From NCBI GenBank assembly GCA_007449985.2, contig VIIQ02000838.1, forward strand, positions 62,001 through 126,000: a stretch of DNA of 64,000 nucleotides, given 5' to 3'. The stretch is from Desmodesmus armatus. Lineage: Eukaryota; Chlorophyta; Chlorophyceae; Sphaeropleales; Scenedesmaceae. Shown here in pieces: positions 11,084-22,166 of the stretch. A program made the translations under genes and the position numbers. Numbering within the stretch: the first letter of the stretch is position 1; each line of letters starts with the position of its first letter. Below the pieces are notes generated by a model. That model was not told where the DNA came from and did not search any database. It saw only the letters and a program-made list of their open reading frames with translations.

Positions 11084-12651
11084 ATGCAGGCAGCCCTGAG
11101 GCTGCAGCACAGGGCGCTATCGGCGTCCATCAACCGTACAACAAACAGGCGCCCTTCCAGACGTGAGCAGCTGCGAGTGGGTCATCATCATACTGCCGTG
11201 TCGGAGCCAATGCACATCACCCTCTTTGCGACCTGAATACCGCCCAGCTCCTGGCTGCTGCTTTTAGCGCATTGATCCATCGTTCTAGACCTATTAAAGC
11301 GTCACCATACCTTCATCGCCCTTGTCATCAACATTGTCCTTGACTGACAATCTGTCCTGCCTGTTGTCACAGGTCTGGCAGTTGCTGTGCGGGCTCATGG
11401 ACCCGACGAGGATGAAGCTGTGCTGCCCATATGGTCTGGACGCATGCCAGAGGCCGATCCAGAGAAGCTGAAGTGGCACTCAGCACGCCTGGGTGGCAAG
11501 ACTCTGGGGGAGGAGCTCGGTGAGCAACAGCAGTTGGGGCCGCCGAGCAGTGGCTTGTGCTGGGGCAGTGCACTGTTGTGCTTCTGCACCACACCGGCAT
11601 GGCCTGTGCCTCATAGCATGCAACCTGTATGGCAAGCAGAAATTTGCATGAGCAGCCGGGCATGCTTGCACATCAGCGCGCGGTGCGCACAGCTCACCTC
11701 TGCACTTCCTGCACGTACAAGGCCCTTACGGCCAAGCTGTGTGTCCTGCTGCTGAGCTGTGCTGACTGTTGCTGGCATGGCCTGCTGCGCTGCATATTGT
11801 CCTGCATGTCGTGCTGTGCAGAGCTGATGCAGCATGCCTTTGAGAAGGAGGAGCATGACAAGATGGATGACATGCACAAGCACCTGTACTCGGCAAACTG
11901 GTGAGCAGCTGCTCTGTGCTGCAGCACAGATAAAGTAGTTCATCAAGTTCCTAAGTATCCTGCAGTGTCTGCTGTCCCAACACAAGACAAAGAAGAAGGG
12001 GTTCGAAGGGATCTCAGCTGCTCTGCTGCGCAGCGGGCTAGGGCGGCAGGTGGGGCGCGCAGTGCAAATAAAGTGTTGAGCAGTGCCGTGTCTGGTGAGC
12101 ATTGGGCAGGGACAGATGGGTGCAGTGCTAGCAAGGCACAGCAAGTAGCCGGCAGGAAGGGTAGATGGGCGCAGTGTTGTGCATTGCAAACTGTGAGCAA
12201 CAGACGTTCAGGGTTGGGGTCACCCGTTTCAGAGCAGCAGTGGGAGGGGCAGGTGTCAGCATCAATCTTTCCGAGAGTGGGGTTCACAGCAGCAGTGAGA
12301 AGGGCATATGTTTCAAATTTGCAGACTGGTAGGCCGAACTCTAATGCATTCCTCATCACAGCTGTGTCTGCCCCTGATCACTCTGTGCTTTGCTGCTGTG
12401 GTTGCACACAGCAGGCAGGGAGTTGTGTACGTGGGCAGCAGGTGTCCTGATCACAGCTGTGTCTGTCCCTCATCACTCTGTGCTTTGCTGCTGCTGTTGC
12501 ACACCGCAGGCAGGGAGATGTGTACGTGGGCAGCAGGTGGAACATGCTCACCTTTCTCATGGGCCTCATCTTCTTCGTGCCCGTGTTTGGACTGGTGTTC
12601 GCATACTTGAGCTACGGGACACTGTGGACTGGGCATTACTACGGCATCTAG
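11084..12651 (+). CDS. Probable mitochondrial single-pass inner-membrane protein, 139 aa
   Basis: Four exons, 11084-11162, 11373-11519, 11822-11900 and 12537-12651, join in phase to exactly 140 codons. The N-terminus (about 1-30) is rich in Arg, Ala, Ser and Thr with no acidic residue, a mitochondrial targeting type. A charged segment with WHSARLGGKTLGEE and an EKEEHDKMDDMHKHLY helix follows, then one hydrophobic helix (about 104-124, LTFLMGLIFFVPVFGLVFAY) and a short tail ending GHYYGI. Size, targeting and topology suit a small accessory subunit of a respiratory complex, for example a complex I single-TM subunit, but I do not recognise the family. The 3' end of intron 3 is tandemly duplicated, and the stop-codon region is copied several times downstream. 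Confidence 0.75.
12351..12540 (+). repeat. About 100-bp tandem duplication of exon 4 acceptor region
   Basis: Units at about 12355-12450 and 12455-12540 share TCACAGCTGTGTCTG through GTGGGCAGCAGGTG with few changes. Each ends in the same CAGCAG|GT acceptor, but only the second runs into exon 4. The first is followed by a stop codon in every likely frame. Confidence 0.85.
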
Positions 12652-13065
12652 GCGGGGGCCGGCAGGCGGGCCGGTACTACGGCATCTAGGCGGGGGCCGG
12701 CAGGCGGGCCGGGGTTTGACCACTGAACCTCAAAGCCCAAAGGCTGCTCTGTGGAGGGGTGATGCGAGATGTACAACACATCGTGGACAGGGCACTGTAC
12801 TACGGCATCTAGGCGTGACCTGCGGGGGCCGGCAGGCGGGCTGGGGTTTAACCAGTGAACCCCAGAGCCCAAACCCTGGAGGGGTGACGCGAGGTTGTGC
12901 TGCGCACTGTGGACAGGGCAGTATCATGGCATATAGGCATGACCTTGGGGGCCCGGCGGGCCGGCTGGGGTTTGGTCACTGAACCCCAAAGGCCACGCCT
13001 TGGAGGGGTAACGCGAGGTTGTACTGCGCGCTGTGGTTACGGCAGTACTATGTTGTACATCAGTG
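12621..13065 (+). repeat. Tandem copies of the terminal exon end and 3' flank
   Basis: The end of exon 4 (CTGTGGACTGGGCA, then TACGGCATCTAGGC with the stop codon) recurs near 12670, 12770-12815, 12905-12940 and 13029-13050, with GGCCGGCAGGCGGGC and a GGTTTGACCACTGAACC-like segment between copies. Unit length is about 125-140 bp. Later copies drift: the stop becomes ATATAGGC and is then lost. Confidence 0.85.
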
Positions 13066-14285
13066 CGGGCGCAGGGCCTGCAAGCAACTTGGAGGGATGT
13101 GGTTGGCAGTGTTTCTGAGTCTTGCTTCTGAAATGGGGTGCTCAACCATGGCCGGTCGGTGCTTCCTGCAAGGAGACGGCAGCAAGGGTTGCAGGCATAC
13201 TTGTCTGAGCCGTGCCTGTTTGGGTGCTTCAGACTGCACGACATGCTTCGATATGCAAGGCTGCACATCTGGTTGCGCATGACAGTTTTTGTACTATGGT
13301 ACTACCACACTTGCGAGCACCCCGGCACTTCTACCGAGGCTGGTGTCGTGCAGAGAGTTTTGCCATGAGAGCTGTGCAGAGCAGCAGTACTGTGCTGGCA
13401 AGCGTTGGTGCTTAGGGTTCATGTTATGTCGTGGCTATCAGAGACGCAATGGGGTGGTCAACCCCTGCACCAGGTTGCACTCGAGATACGCATGTCGATT
13501 GCCCCTGTGGCTTGATCGCATGAGATATGCACGCGAGGCACGCAGATGTGCTGTCCCTCCGGTCCCCAGGACAGCGCACTGCTGCGTTTTCTTGGGGAGT
13601 GCGCAGCAGTGCGCGAGGAAGCTCTCAATCATGGATCGCAGCACTGTTTGAGATGCACGTTATGAAGTGCTTTCAATCGCGGCATGCTGGGCTGCGTGCA
13701 TGTCTGCTTTGAGGCATCACGCCCATACAGTATGGGCACAGCAACTACCTGCTGTGGCCCCTTGCCGTGTAGTGTGCATTGTCGTGTGGCTTTCGGCACT
13801 GTGGGCCCCCCGTGCATGCATGGACTTGGTCACTGCAGGAGTGCTGCAACCTCTTCCCGCCCAGTAGTATGTTGCAATAGGGCGGCACTACGTCACTCGC
13901 ATTGCCTGCACACGGTGATTGAGCGACACCTGAGACTCCGGCCAACAACGTTTTGTCGATTCAACGGCGTGCAGCAGCAATATAGGGGCGCAGTGGCAAT
14001 GCTTGAGCCAGTCACTGGCGACGGTCGATGGTTTGTTGGAGTGTATGCAGGGGCCAGCACGTGGTGGACAACACTGTGGTTTCATGAGGCTGGCTAGAGT
14101 GGCGGCGGCACTGTCTAAGACTTGGGCCGACCCTGCTATGTATGTTGGTGACACGGTAGTATGATTCCATTGTGCTTCAGACACTGGTTAACAGCACTAT
14201 AGTATGGTGTCCTCTGGATGCACTGCGTACTTGATGTTTACAGCACAACAGTATGTTTAGTATGTCCGCTGGATGAAGTGCGTAC
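13066..14285. other. Gene-free GT-rich stretch
   Basis: No exon with protein-like composition is visible. A short direct repeat (GGATGCACTGCGTACTTGA and GGATGAAGTGCGTACTTGA at about 14214 and 14271) borders the minisatellite that follows. Confidence 0.5.
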
Positions 14286-14782
14286 TTGAGGGTTCCCTGT
14301 GTGACACATTGAGGGTTCCCTGTGTGACACATTGAGGGTTTCCTGTGTGACACATTGAGGGTTCCCTGTGTGACACATTGAGGGTTCCCTGTGTGACACA
14401 TTGAGGGTTCCCTGTGTGACACATTGAGGGTTCCCTGTGTGACACATTGAGGGTTCCCTGTGTGACACATTGAGGGTTCCCTGTGTGACACATTGAGGGT
14501 TCCCTGTGTGACACATTGAGGGTTCCCTGTGTGACACATTGAGGGTTCCCTGTGTGACACATTGAGGGTTCCCTGTGTGACACATTGAGGCTTCCCTGTG
14601 TGACACATTGAGGGTTCCCTGTGTGACACATTGAGGGTTCCCTGTGTGACACATTGAGGGTTCCCTGTGTGACACATTGAGGGTTCCCTGTGTGACACAT
14701 TGAGGGTTCCCTGTGTGACACATTGAGGGTTCCCTGTGTGACACATTGAGGGTTCTCTGTGTGACACATTGAGGGTTCCCTG
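14286..14782 (+). repeat. 23-bp minisatellite, 21 units
   Basis: Unit TTGAGGGTTCCCTGTGTGACACA repeats 21 times from 14286 to 14768, with only a few substitutions (for example GGTTTCC in the third unit and GGCTTCC in one central unit), then a partial unit. A decayed copy follows at about 14798-14829. Because 23 is not a multiple of 3, all three minus frames read as a 23-residue peptide repeat; this is an artefact, not a gene. Homogeneity suggests recent expansion or ongoing homogenisation. Confidence 0.97.
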
Positions 14783-14831
14783 CAGGACAGATGGTGCGTA
14801 CTTGAGGTTCCCAGCGTGACGCATTGAGGGG

Positions 14832-14868
14832 TTAGGGTTTAGGGTGGCTTCGGGTCTCGCCTAAACCC
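14832..14868 (+). repeat. Interstitial telomere-type repeat, inverted pair
   Basis: TTAGGGTTTAGGGT at 14832-14845 is followed at 14860-14868 by CCTAAACCC, the opposite orientation. TTTAGGG is the Arabidopsis-type telomere unit that occurs in some green algae. The block adjoins the minisatellite. Confidence 0.8.
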
Positions 14869-15294
14869 CTGAGCGTGGCTTCGGGTCTCCTGTGTTCAAG
14901 CCAAGGGTTGCTTGTTGTGTGACTCTTGCAGCAGCCACAGGCAGGGTCTCCTGTTGTCGTCGGTCTTGTCCCTCACTGCAGGAAGGTGCTGTTGTTGTCT
15001 ACACAGGCGCAGTTCAGAGTGGCGATTGTGCGTGTGGTTGTGGACCAAGTTCCAACCAGTGCGATAGGCGAGCCATTGTGTCAGAACACAATTGCCGGTC
15101 CCTTGGGCTGAGTGGCGTGGATGGGCATATGCATCCAACGGTTGACAAGCCGGCGCAGTTGCGTTGAGCTCTTGATTGACGAAACTGGCACACTTGTTCA
15201 CTGCACTGACAGCTGCTGGCAGTATTACTGCCGGCGCATTCTATAGAGGCTTGATGAGCACGTGCCCTGCCAAAGCCACCGCGGTAGGTCTTGG

Positions 15295-15332
15295 ATTAGG
15301 GTTTAGGGTCAGGCAAGATCAACCCTAAACCC
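15295..15332 (+). repeat. Second inverted pair of telomere-type repeats
   Basis: ATTAGGGTTTAGGGT at 15295-15309 is followed after 12 nt by ACCCTAAACCC at 15322-15332, so the pair can fold on itself. It repeats the head-to-head arrangement seen 460 bp upstream. Confidence 0.8.
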
Positions 15333-18300
15333 TTGCACCGCTGGCACTGTGTGGGTGAGCCAGCGATCTCCATACAGTGGCTCTGTTTGACAGTGCTTCA
15401 CTCCGAGCCTCCTCCCAGTGTATACCGTGCTCACAGAAGGCCTGCTTTTGTGGTTTCTCATCCTGTTGTGGAGTGCTCACAGGCGCAGTTGACCCCGTTG
15501 CTGCGTTGCAAGCAACACAACACCCCACATCTGCACTTGGTGTGTCTGACTGCATCTGGCAAGCGGTGTGTAGAGGACTTGATGACTCTGCTGTTGCCGT
15601 GTGTGCATGTTGTTGCCCTGCTTATGGATGACTGATTGTAAGATTGGGCGTGCATATGTACAAGATGTGTGCGCGTGTATGCAAGTGTGACCCTGTGACT
15701 GACTTGCCTGTCGTGGCAGCGATATGCAGCGCTGTATGTTGCGGCATGTGGTTGAACTCCCACCCTGGAATGGGCAGGGCGATGCACAGGCACTCGTGCT
15801 GTTTGATGTTTCACATGTCTGTCAGCAGTGGCAGCTAGCCAAGATATGCATGCGTGTTTCAGGGTTCCGTGCGCTGTTGCGGCGTGTTTTGTCATTGAGA
15901 GGAGGTGGTGGTCGACACTGTGGTCAACGCCGTGGTCAAACATGGTCAAAACGTGGTCAAACATGCTGTACTTGTTTGGGTATCGCTTTCTGTTGAGTCC
16001 AGCTAGCGTGCCCGTTAGCTGGCGGCATCATGTCAGGGAGAAGGGCTTCAGGGAAAAGGGGTTTAAGGAGTGGTGTCTCAAATCATTGAGCGCTGGTGGT
16101 GTTCAGGCACAGCCAATGCTTTGGAGGGGGCAGCAGATGGATGATGTGATTTCCAGACATACATGTCTATGAAGGCGTTGGCGCATGTGATGCCTTTCGT
16201 CTGTATGTTTCTGCACGGGAGTGGCTCCATAGCGGCTGGCAGGCCGGGCATGTCTGCATGCATGGGTCGGCTGTGACAGTAGCATCTGTGCTGGCATGCA
16301 TCTGCTGTTGCAGTGGCTGGTGCTGTGAGTTCGATGGATGCGATGCATGTGTCGCTGCATGCGTAATGCTGCTGCAGGGGTATGTCCGTCTGCATGCATA
16401 TGCCTTGCAGTGGCACCTGCTGCGGTGCTCTGTACATGCCACCCACGTCGCTCCAGTTTGGCTCAAAGTTGTAGTTTGTCCTACTGGTCTGGTGTTGTGG
16501 TTGATTGTTTGAAGGTTGCGGCAGTAAGAGAGCATACACATGGCAGCAACAGTGATGCGTTCGCACGAGCATCATGCATGCAGCGCGCGCTAGATGCCGC
16601 AGCACAGGATTTGCCCTGTCAGGGTGCATGATGCATTCGATTGTTGTCATGTTTGTCGTTCCCAGAGGCTCAGGGCATTTGATCTTGCCAGTGATGCAAG
16701 GAAGGGACTGCAAGGGTTTCGGCGTGCCTTTCTTGCGCTGTCGTGTGTGGGGTTGATCTAGGGGTCACGGTTATCCGATCGTTGTCATGTCACTCCTTGA
16801 GGCTCAGGGCAATCGACATTGCCAGTGTTGCAAGGAAGGGGCTGCAAGGATTGTGGCGTGCCTTTCTTGCGCTGTTGTATGTGGGGTTGATCGAGGGGAG
16901 GGGTGCTCTGGCATCTGTTCATGGCGTGATGGGCAGGGCCGGTCCTGCTAGTGAGACTAATGGGGTTCACAGCATGGGTGCATCCCGCCATTGAATTTGC
17001 TGCTGCAACAGCAGGAATATGATGCATCGCGCAAGTCTCTTGAAATCAATCTTGTGTGGTGCGCCACTGTGCTTGTGAGCTCATTTGGTGGCCAGGCTGT
17101 GCACACATGATTGGCGGCTGCTTTGCCTACAGTGTGTTGAGATCACAAAGTTTGCGGGCGTCGTGTCTGCTCGTATATATGCATGGTTGTGCTGTCATTA
17201 TGGTGGTTGTTCGCGCACCATGTGAAAGTGGTCGGTTGTCGAGGCTGCAACACACATCGCTCCGTGTTGTGTGTCCAGGCCGTGTGGTGAAGCATCAGTA
17301 TAGCTAGCGCAGTTGCATTGGCTCTGGATTTGGGTGGGTGAAGGGTTCAGTACACCCATCTGAGTTTGAGGTGTGCTGAACCCCCACCCTACTTGGCGTG
17401 CAGTTGGGGGGTACGTCAAGGGGTATCTCTTCGATTGGGCCCGTTTTGGGCAAAGCTCGGTGTGCATGTGGGGGCCTTTGCGGCACTCAGCTGTGCTGCT
17501 GCTGCAGCACGAGGCCTCGAAAGCGTGTCTCGACGTGGATGTGCCTTTGAGACAGGTGGTGGTGGTGATAAACACATGCTGCAGATCACAAACACAACAT
17601 ACTGCTTGGGGCGCCTTGCCCGTTCATTGCAGGCTCCCTCAGACGGATGACCGAGTGGTTGAGTGGAGGGGGAAGCTGTTGCTGAAGCCGCATTGCAGGC
17701 TCCTTCGTGTGGGTGGTTGAGTGGAGGGGGTTGGCTATTGGTGAAGCTGCATTGCGCAAAAGTAGAAAATAGGCTGCTCCGCTGGTCCTGCATGATGAAA
17801 CTGCTCAATGGGGTGAACCAAGGCAGAAAAGCCGGTCGACACCATTGAAATTTTGCCTTGTTTTGCAGGGTGTGTGGTCGCTTTGCTCTTATGTTGTCTT
17901 TGTCGAGACATGGAGAGCTTGCGGCTCGGCCCCTGTAATGTTTTTCCTGGTCTTTGGCAGGCAGCACTGTAGTACACTGGTCTGGTCATACTAGGGCAAT
18001 GTATGTTTGTGTGTCTGCCTCAACGCATGGCTGTTGTGGTGTTGCAACACTGAGCTTGTTGTGGTGTTGCGCCGCATGTGGACATGGAGTGAGAGGTGTG
18101 CGTGCACAGCATCCGGCCCTGTGCCAGCTGCGCAAACTGTGCAGCGCTCTCCTAAACACACTCAGCATGGCGAGTGGCGGCCGCAATGGTTGGTCCGCTC
18201 TCTCTGAAAGGGTGTCGGTTGGGGCTCCCAACGTGGAGTGTGTGACAGTTGTGGGCAAGCATACAGCCCTTTGTGCACTTTGGTGCTTCTGAGCTGCACA

Positions 18301-19480
18301 ATGCATGCCGCCTTCAGCTGCCATGTGCCAATCAAGGCATGCACAGCGTAAGGGATTGTGCGAGCAGCATGCGTACGTGATTGGTAGGAACTGGGTTGAC
18401 AAACACCGATCATCTGTGTACTGAGCACTGCATCATGCTACACGAGCAGCCTCAATGTGAATGGGTATCACTTCTACTGTGCAATATTCAGGTGGTACTC
18501 AGCTTGTGGGTGGAACTCAAGATCTGGGTGTACTTGGTGTGTCGGTGTGCGTGGTAGGAGTGTTGAGGGTCGCTCTAAGGTCACCACCTCAAATTTGTGC
18601 CGACCATATTACTGCATACGTATGTAAAAATGCGCATATGGCGAGTATCCTTTGGCCGACACCCCCCATGCATGCTCATATGGCTTGCTTGGCTGTTGCA
18701 TGCACGGCCTGTCGAAGTGTGTTGGGCACATGTTGTGCAACGTGTGAGATTATTGGTGTCGCCTTTGCTGAGGGGCATACTTACACCTGGAGGATCAAGG
18801 CTGGTTGCTTACTCAGCTGCACATGGCGCTCTCACCCAACCGCCCAGGAAGTGTGGTGTGCAAGCTGTTTGTCACGTGGTCGAGACTTGGGGAGGGATGC
18901 TTGCTTCTGTGGTTCTTCTGATGTTCTCCAAATGCGTCAGTCTGTTAACATGCTGCGCTGGATGATGTATCGAGGAAGGCAGACAGCAGCCTGGTGTGTG
19001 TGAGCTTTATGGCCAACTTGATACTGTGCACTTCCACACTTTTCCACACTTGCCTACTTGTGCACCTGCACTTGGGTGTTGTGTCATGCTTTGTAACGCT
19101 ACGCAAGGTGCTGCTGCAACATGCCTGGCAGTCGGGTCTTGGTGCCTTGAGGTACTTTGATGGGAGGGTAGTATGGCAGCGTTGCGGCACTAGCTGGCAC
19201 ATGGGTGCATTTGTGGAGCATTCGCATGCACACCTTCTGTATCAGCGACGTATGTGCATTGGTGAGCGCACGTGGACAACTTGCTGCAAATACGGATGAT
19301 GCTCAGATGTTGCTTGGCGGCATAGGATCTGTCCAAGACTGCCGCCATGTTGCCAGATTCTGCAGCCCACTCTGCTTAGTGTGTGGTGTGTGGCATCGGT
19401 ACTTGGCAGTACTTGCACTGGGCGCCGGGGGGCTGGTGCTGTGGGGTGTTGCATGCTTGTCTATTCTACACTGGTAACAC
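15333..19480 (+). other. Gene-poor GT-rich stretch with local duplications
   Basis: No protein-like exon is seen. Content I can name: a tandem duplication of about 140 bp (16637-16905, units sharing TTGTCATG, GGAAGGG and GCGTGCCTTTCTTGCGCTGT); a duplication of about 70 bp at 17627-17755 (GGTTGAGTGGAGGGGG); a GTGGTCAAA-type repeat at 15910-15965; and an imperfect inverted repeat at about 17343-17393. The + strand is strongly GT-rich, like introns of + genes, and this ends abruptly near 19480. Confidence 0.5.
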
Positions 19481-21466
19481 CGCTTGCCAACCAAAATGTC
19501 AACAAAAACCTCCTACCCCTGGTGCTGGGAGAGCCAGTAAACCTTGAATCAGTTTAATGCTGTGTGCTTGGCCCTTATCAGACACACATTCAGTGATATG
19601 CACAGACTGCCCAAACAGTCAACAAATCCCCTGTGAGACAAGTAAAACAAGTGTCTCACTATCCAGGGCTTCCTGACTGTATATGACGGTATCAAGGAGA
19701 CGCCCTTCCCATCTCAGATGTGGCTTGTTGAACAGTCAATTTCAATGCATCTCAGCATCAGTTGCCTCATGCAAAGGTGGGTCAATGGGTCGAACACCAT
19801 ACTGCCTGCCCACATGTATGTGGGCTGAACCAAACAGTACAGAGAGAGAAAGTAGAAACAAACCCATATATAGGTCATCTCTATGTAGTAGTGACAAACT
19901 CACGGCTGGCTGTGCAGTAGTAACAAACCCATGGGTCTGCCGTCAACGTACACCCGATGGCACCCGCTACAAGCCTGCAATGACAACCCCAAGCGTCAAT
20001 CAAGCCCCAATCACCACCAAAGGCACTACAAGGTGTACTGCAGCTCTGCAGCAGCCTTGACACGCACCTACCTACCATACACCTCACCACCACACCAAGC
20101 ACCCTGTCCCTGGAACCTCCCACACACCAAGTACACTTGCTCGGACGCACAGGCGCTCATAAACTCCACAAACATACAGCTTGCAGCTTAGCAGCAGCAG
20201 CGGCCTTGACACGCACCTACCACCATACCCTCACCACACCAAGTGTCCCTGCTCTTGAACCTCCCACACAGAGAGCCCAGGTGCGCGTACACCTTTACAA
20301 CAGCACAACTTACACAACACGATGCGATATGCACTCTCATGGAGAGGTGTGTAAGACATCTGGAGGGTTAGGGAGGGATGTGTAGACACAGGGAGTGCAT
20401 CCAGCCAATGCTTTGATCATCTCACCATCCAAGGATGTCCAAATTCCGAAGTGGGCATTAGTGTGTGCTTGCGGGCCAAATACAGTGACGTGAACACGAC
20501 ACGTGCTGCCCACACCCGAACAGTCCAGGAGGAATGCTGCCAATCAGAGCACGGGTGATGAATCAAGTTGTCATGATGGCCCGCCACCTCCCCAAACTAC
20601 CATCCCAAACCCCAGCCCCGTGCTGGGGTCACCTTTTAAAAACTCTTCGGAACCATCCACTGCAACACAACTGCAACCCTGTGCAACTGCAAGCACGTGC
20701 CTGAAAAACTGCAGGCACAAACAAAACCCTCAAGGCGTGGCAGTGGCATCGAGCAGGATGTCACGCCGCTGCAACAAAACCCACCAAAAAGCATTTTCAG
20801 CCATCAAACTTGGCACGGCACAGCACCCGCAGCTTCGACAGTTGCCTCCAGTACAGAAGTCGACCAGTCTCTCAAGACACCTGGAACGACAAGAGCACCT
20901 TGCACTTCACACGTTGACGACCAACAAACAATCAGCCATCAAACAGACACGCTGGCACGACCGCCAACAGCCACAGCCCACGCAGTACCCTTTGCTACAG
21001 CAATGATGCTGTGCTGTGCCAGGCACACGATGTCCCAACCTCGCCCCAGAGCATGTAAGTTTCGCACTCTTGTGCTAGTAGCTGCTTGCCAGCCCCCCCC
21101 CCCCTGCAAGCGGGCGCAGGCAGTAACTCTCAATGCACAAAGAGCAAGGAACCATTGCTGTCACAGTCCAACAACACTGCAGGAACAACAGCCATAACAG
21201 CCCGCCCGGGCTGCGGGCATGGATGGCGAATGGATAAGCAGTGCAGTAGTTTGCAGCTGACACACGACTGGCATGTGATCAGCTGAGTGGATGCCCACAG
21301 AGGGACAACACATCACATTATACGGCCAAGACAGTGACTGCTGTGACAACACTGCAGTCATAGCAAACGCGGGTCTGCTAATCCCACACCAGTTGCAGAC
21401 CCAAGACAACAGCTACTGTTACTGGTACTCTTTCAGAACCACAGGGGGGTCGCATCCACCCCTTAC
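19481..21466 (-). other. AC-rich stretch, possible 3' extension of the GAF gene
   Basis: From about 19480 the + strand becomes AC-rich, the mirror of the preceding stretch, as expected if the transcribed strand is now minus. No confident exon is visible. One copy of the dispersed TGTGTAGACACAGGGAGTG word lies at 20379-20399. A minus-strand TGTAA (plus-strand TTACA) lies at about 20284-20294. Missing 3' exons of the GAF-domain gene could lie here. Confidence 0.4.
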
Positions 21467-21528
21467 CTCTATCGGCAGGATGCAGCTGAACGTGACGGCT
21501 GAGTCCCCCGGCAGTCCAGGGAACTTGA
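21467..21528 (-). CDS. Possible 3' exon of the GAF-domain gene
   Basis: A 62-nt minus-strand segment bounded by an acceptor (CTCAG) and a donor (GAG|GTAAGG) reads KFPGLPGDSAVTFSCILPIE without interruption. It could be a downstream exon of the GAF gene, but I cannot connect phases across the gap, so it remains a candidate. Confidence 0.25.
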
Positions 21529-21884
21529 CTGAGTTGTGTGTGGCCAGCCGATGCGGGATGCGCCCCCCGTGTACACTTCCAAAGAAAGAATGTGAGGCTG
21601 AGTCCCTGCCTGCAGATGGCAACACGTACATGCTGGTGACTGCGCAGACAGTCATCGACCCACGAAACTGCGCCCGTGGTGCGCCCATCCCCGGGATCCC
21701 CAGAAAAGAACAACAATTGTATGTGTGCGCGCCATCCTGCTCCGACCCTGCGATCTTAACAGGACTGGCAGCTGAGCTGTGGTGGCCCAGACACAGCCCG
21801 GGATGGCCTGACTGCACCCCTGCAGCACTCCCATTGGTTACGGTCAGTCAATCAGCCAGCAAAGGCATGTGCTGACACACACCT

Positions 21885-22100
21885 CGCGGCACCAGCACGC
21901 TCACAACACATTGCCTGCAGCCCCTCAGCTGTGGTCACGGTGAGTCTGAATGGCATGACAGCACCAACACGGGCCTATCTCTATGCCTGCTGCCTACCAG
22001 AGGGCTGTCTTCACCTCTCTGCTGGCATGTTCAGGTGTACCAGCACCTTGCCTGCAGCCCTTCAGCTGTGGTCACTGCATAACTGGACGGCATAACGGCA
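21885..22100 (-). repeat. Tandem duplication of about 150 bp with a possible small exon
   Basis: A minus-strand segment reading VTTAEGLQA, bounded by AG and a donor-like GT, occurs at about 22035-22095 and again at about 21885-21965 with its flanks (CACCAGCAC, CCTGCAGCCC). One of them may be a real exon of the GAF gene; the other would then be its echo. Confidence 0.5.
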
Positions 22101-22166
22101 CATGACCCCGGTTCAAAACCCCATGCGTGCTGCCTTTCAGCCCTCTGGCTGGAGGTTGTGGTGTAC

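Noticed and set aside
14286..14782. CRISPR-like direct repeats
   Set aside because: Units abut with no unique spacers and the DNA is eukaryotic nuclear.
14177..14824. Long minus-strand ORFs encoding a 23-residue Cys/His peptide repeat
   Set aside because: All three minus frames give the same repeat because the 23-bp unit is not a multiple of three. This is a minisatellite, not a repeat protein.
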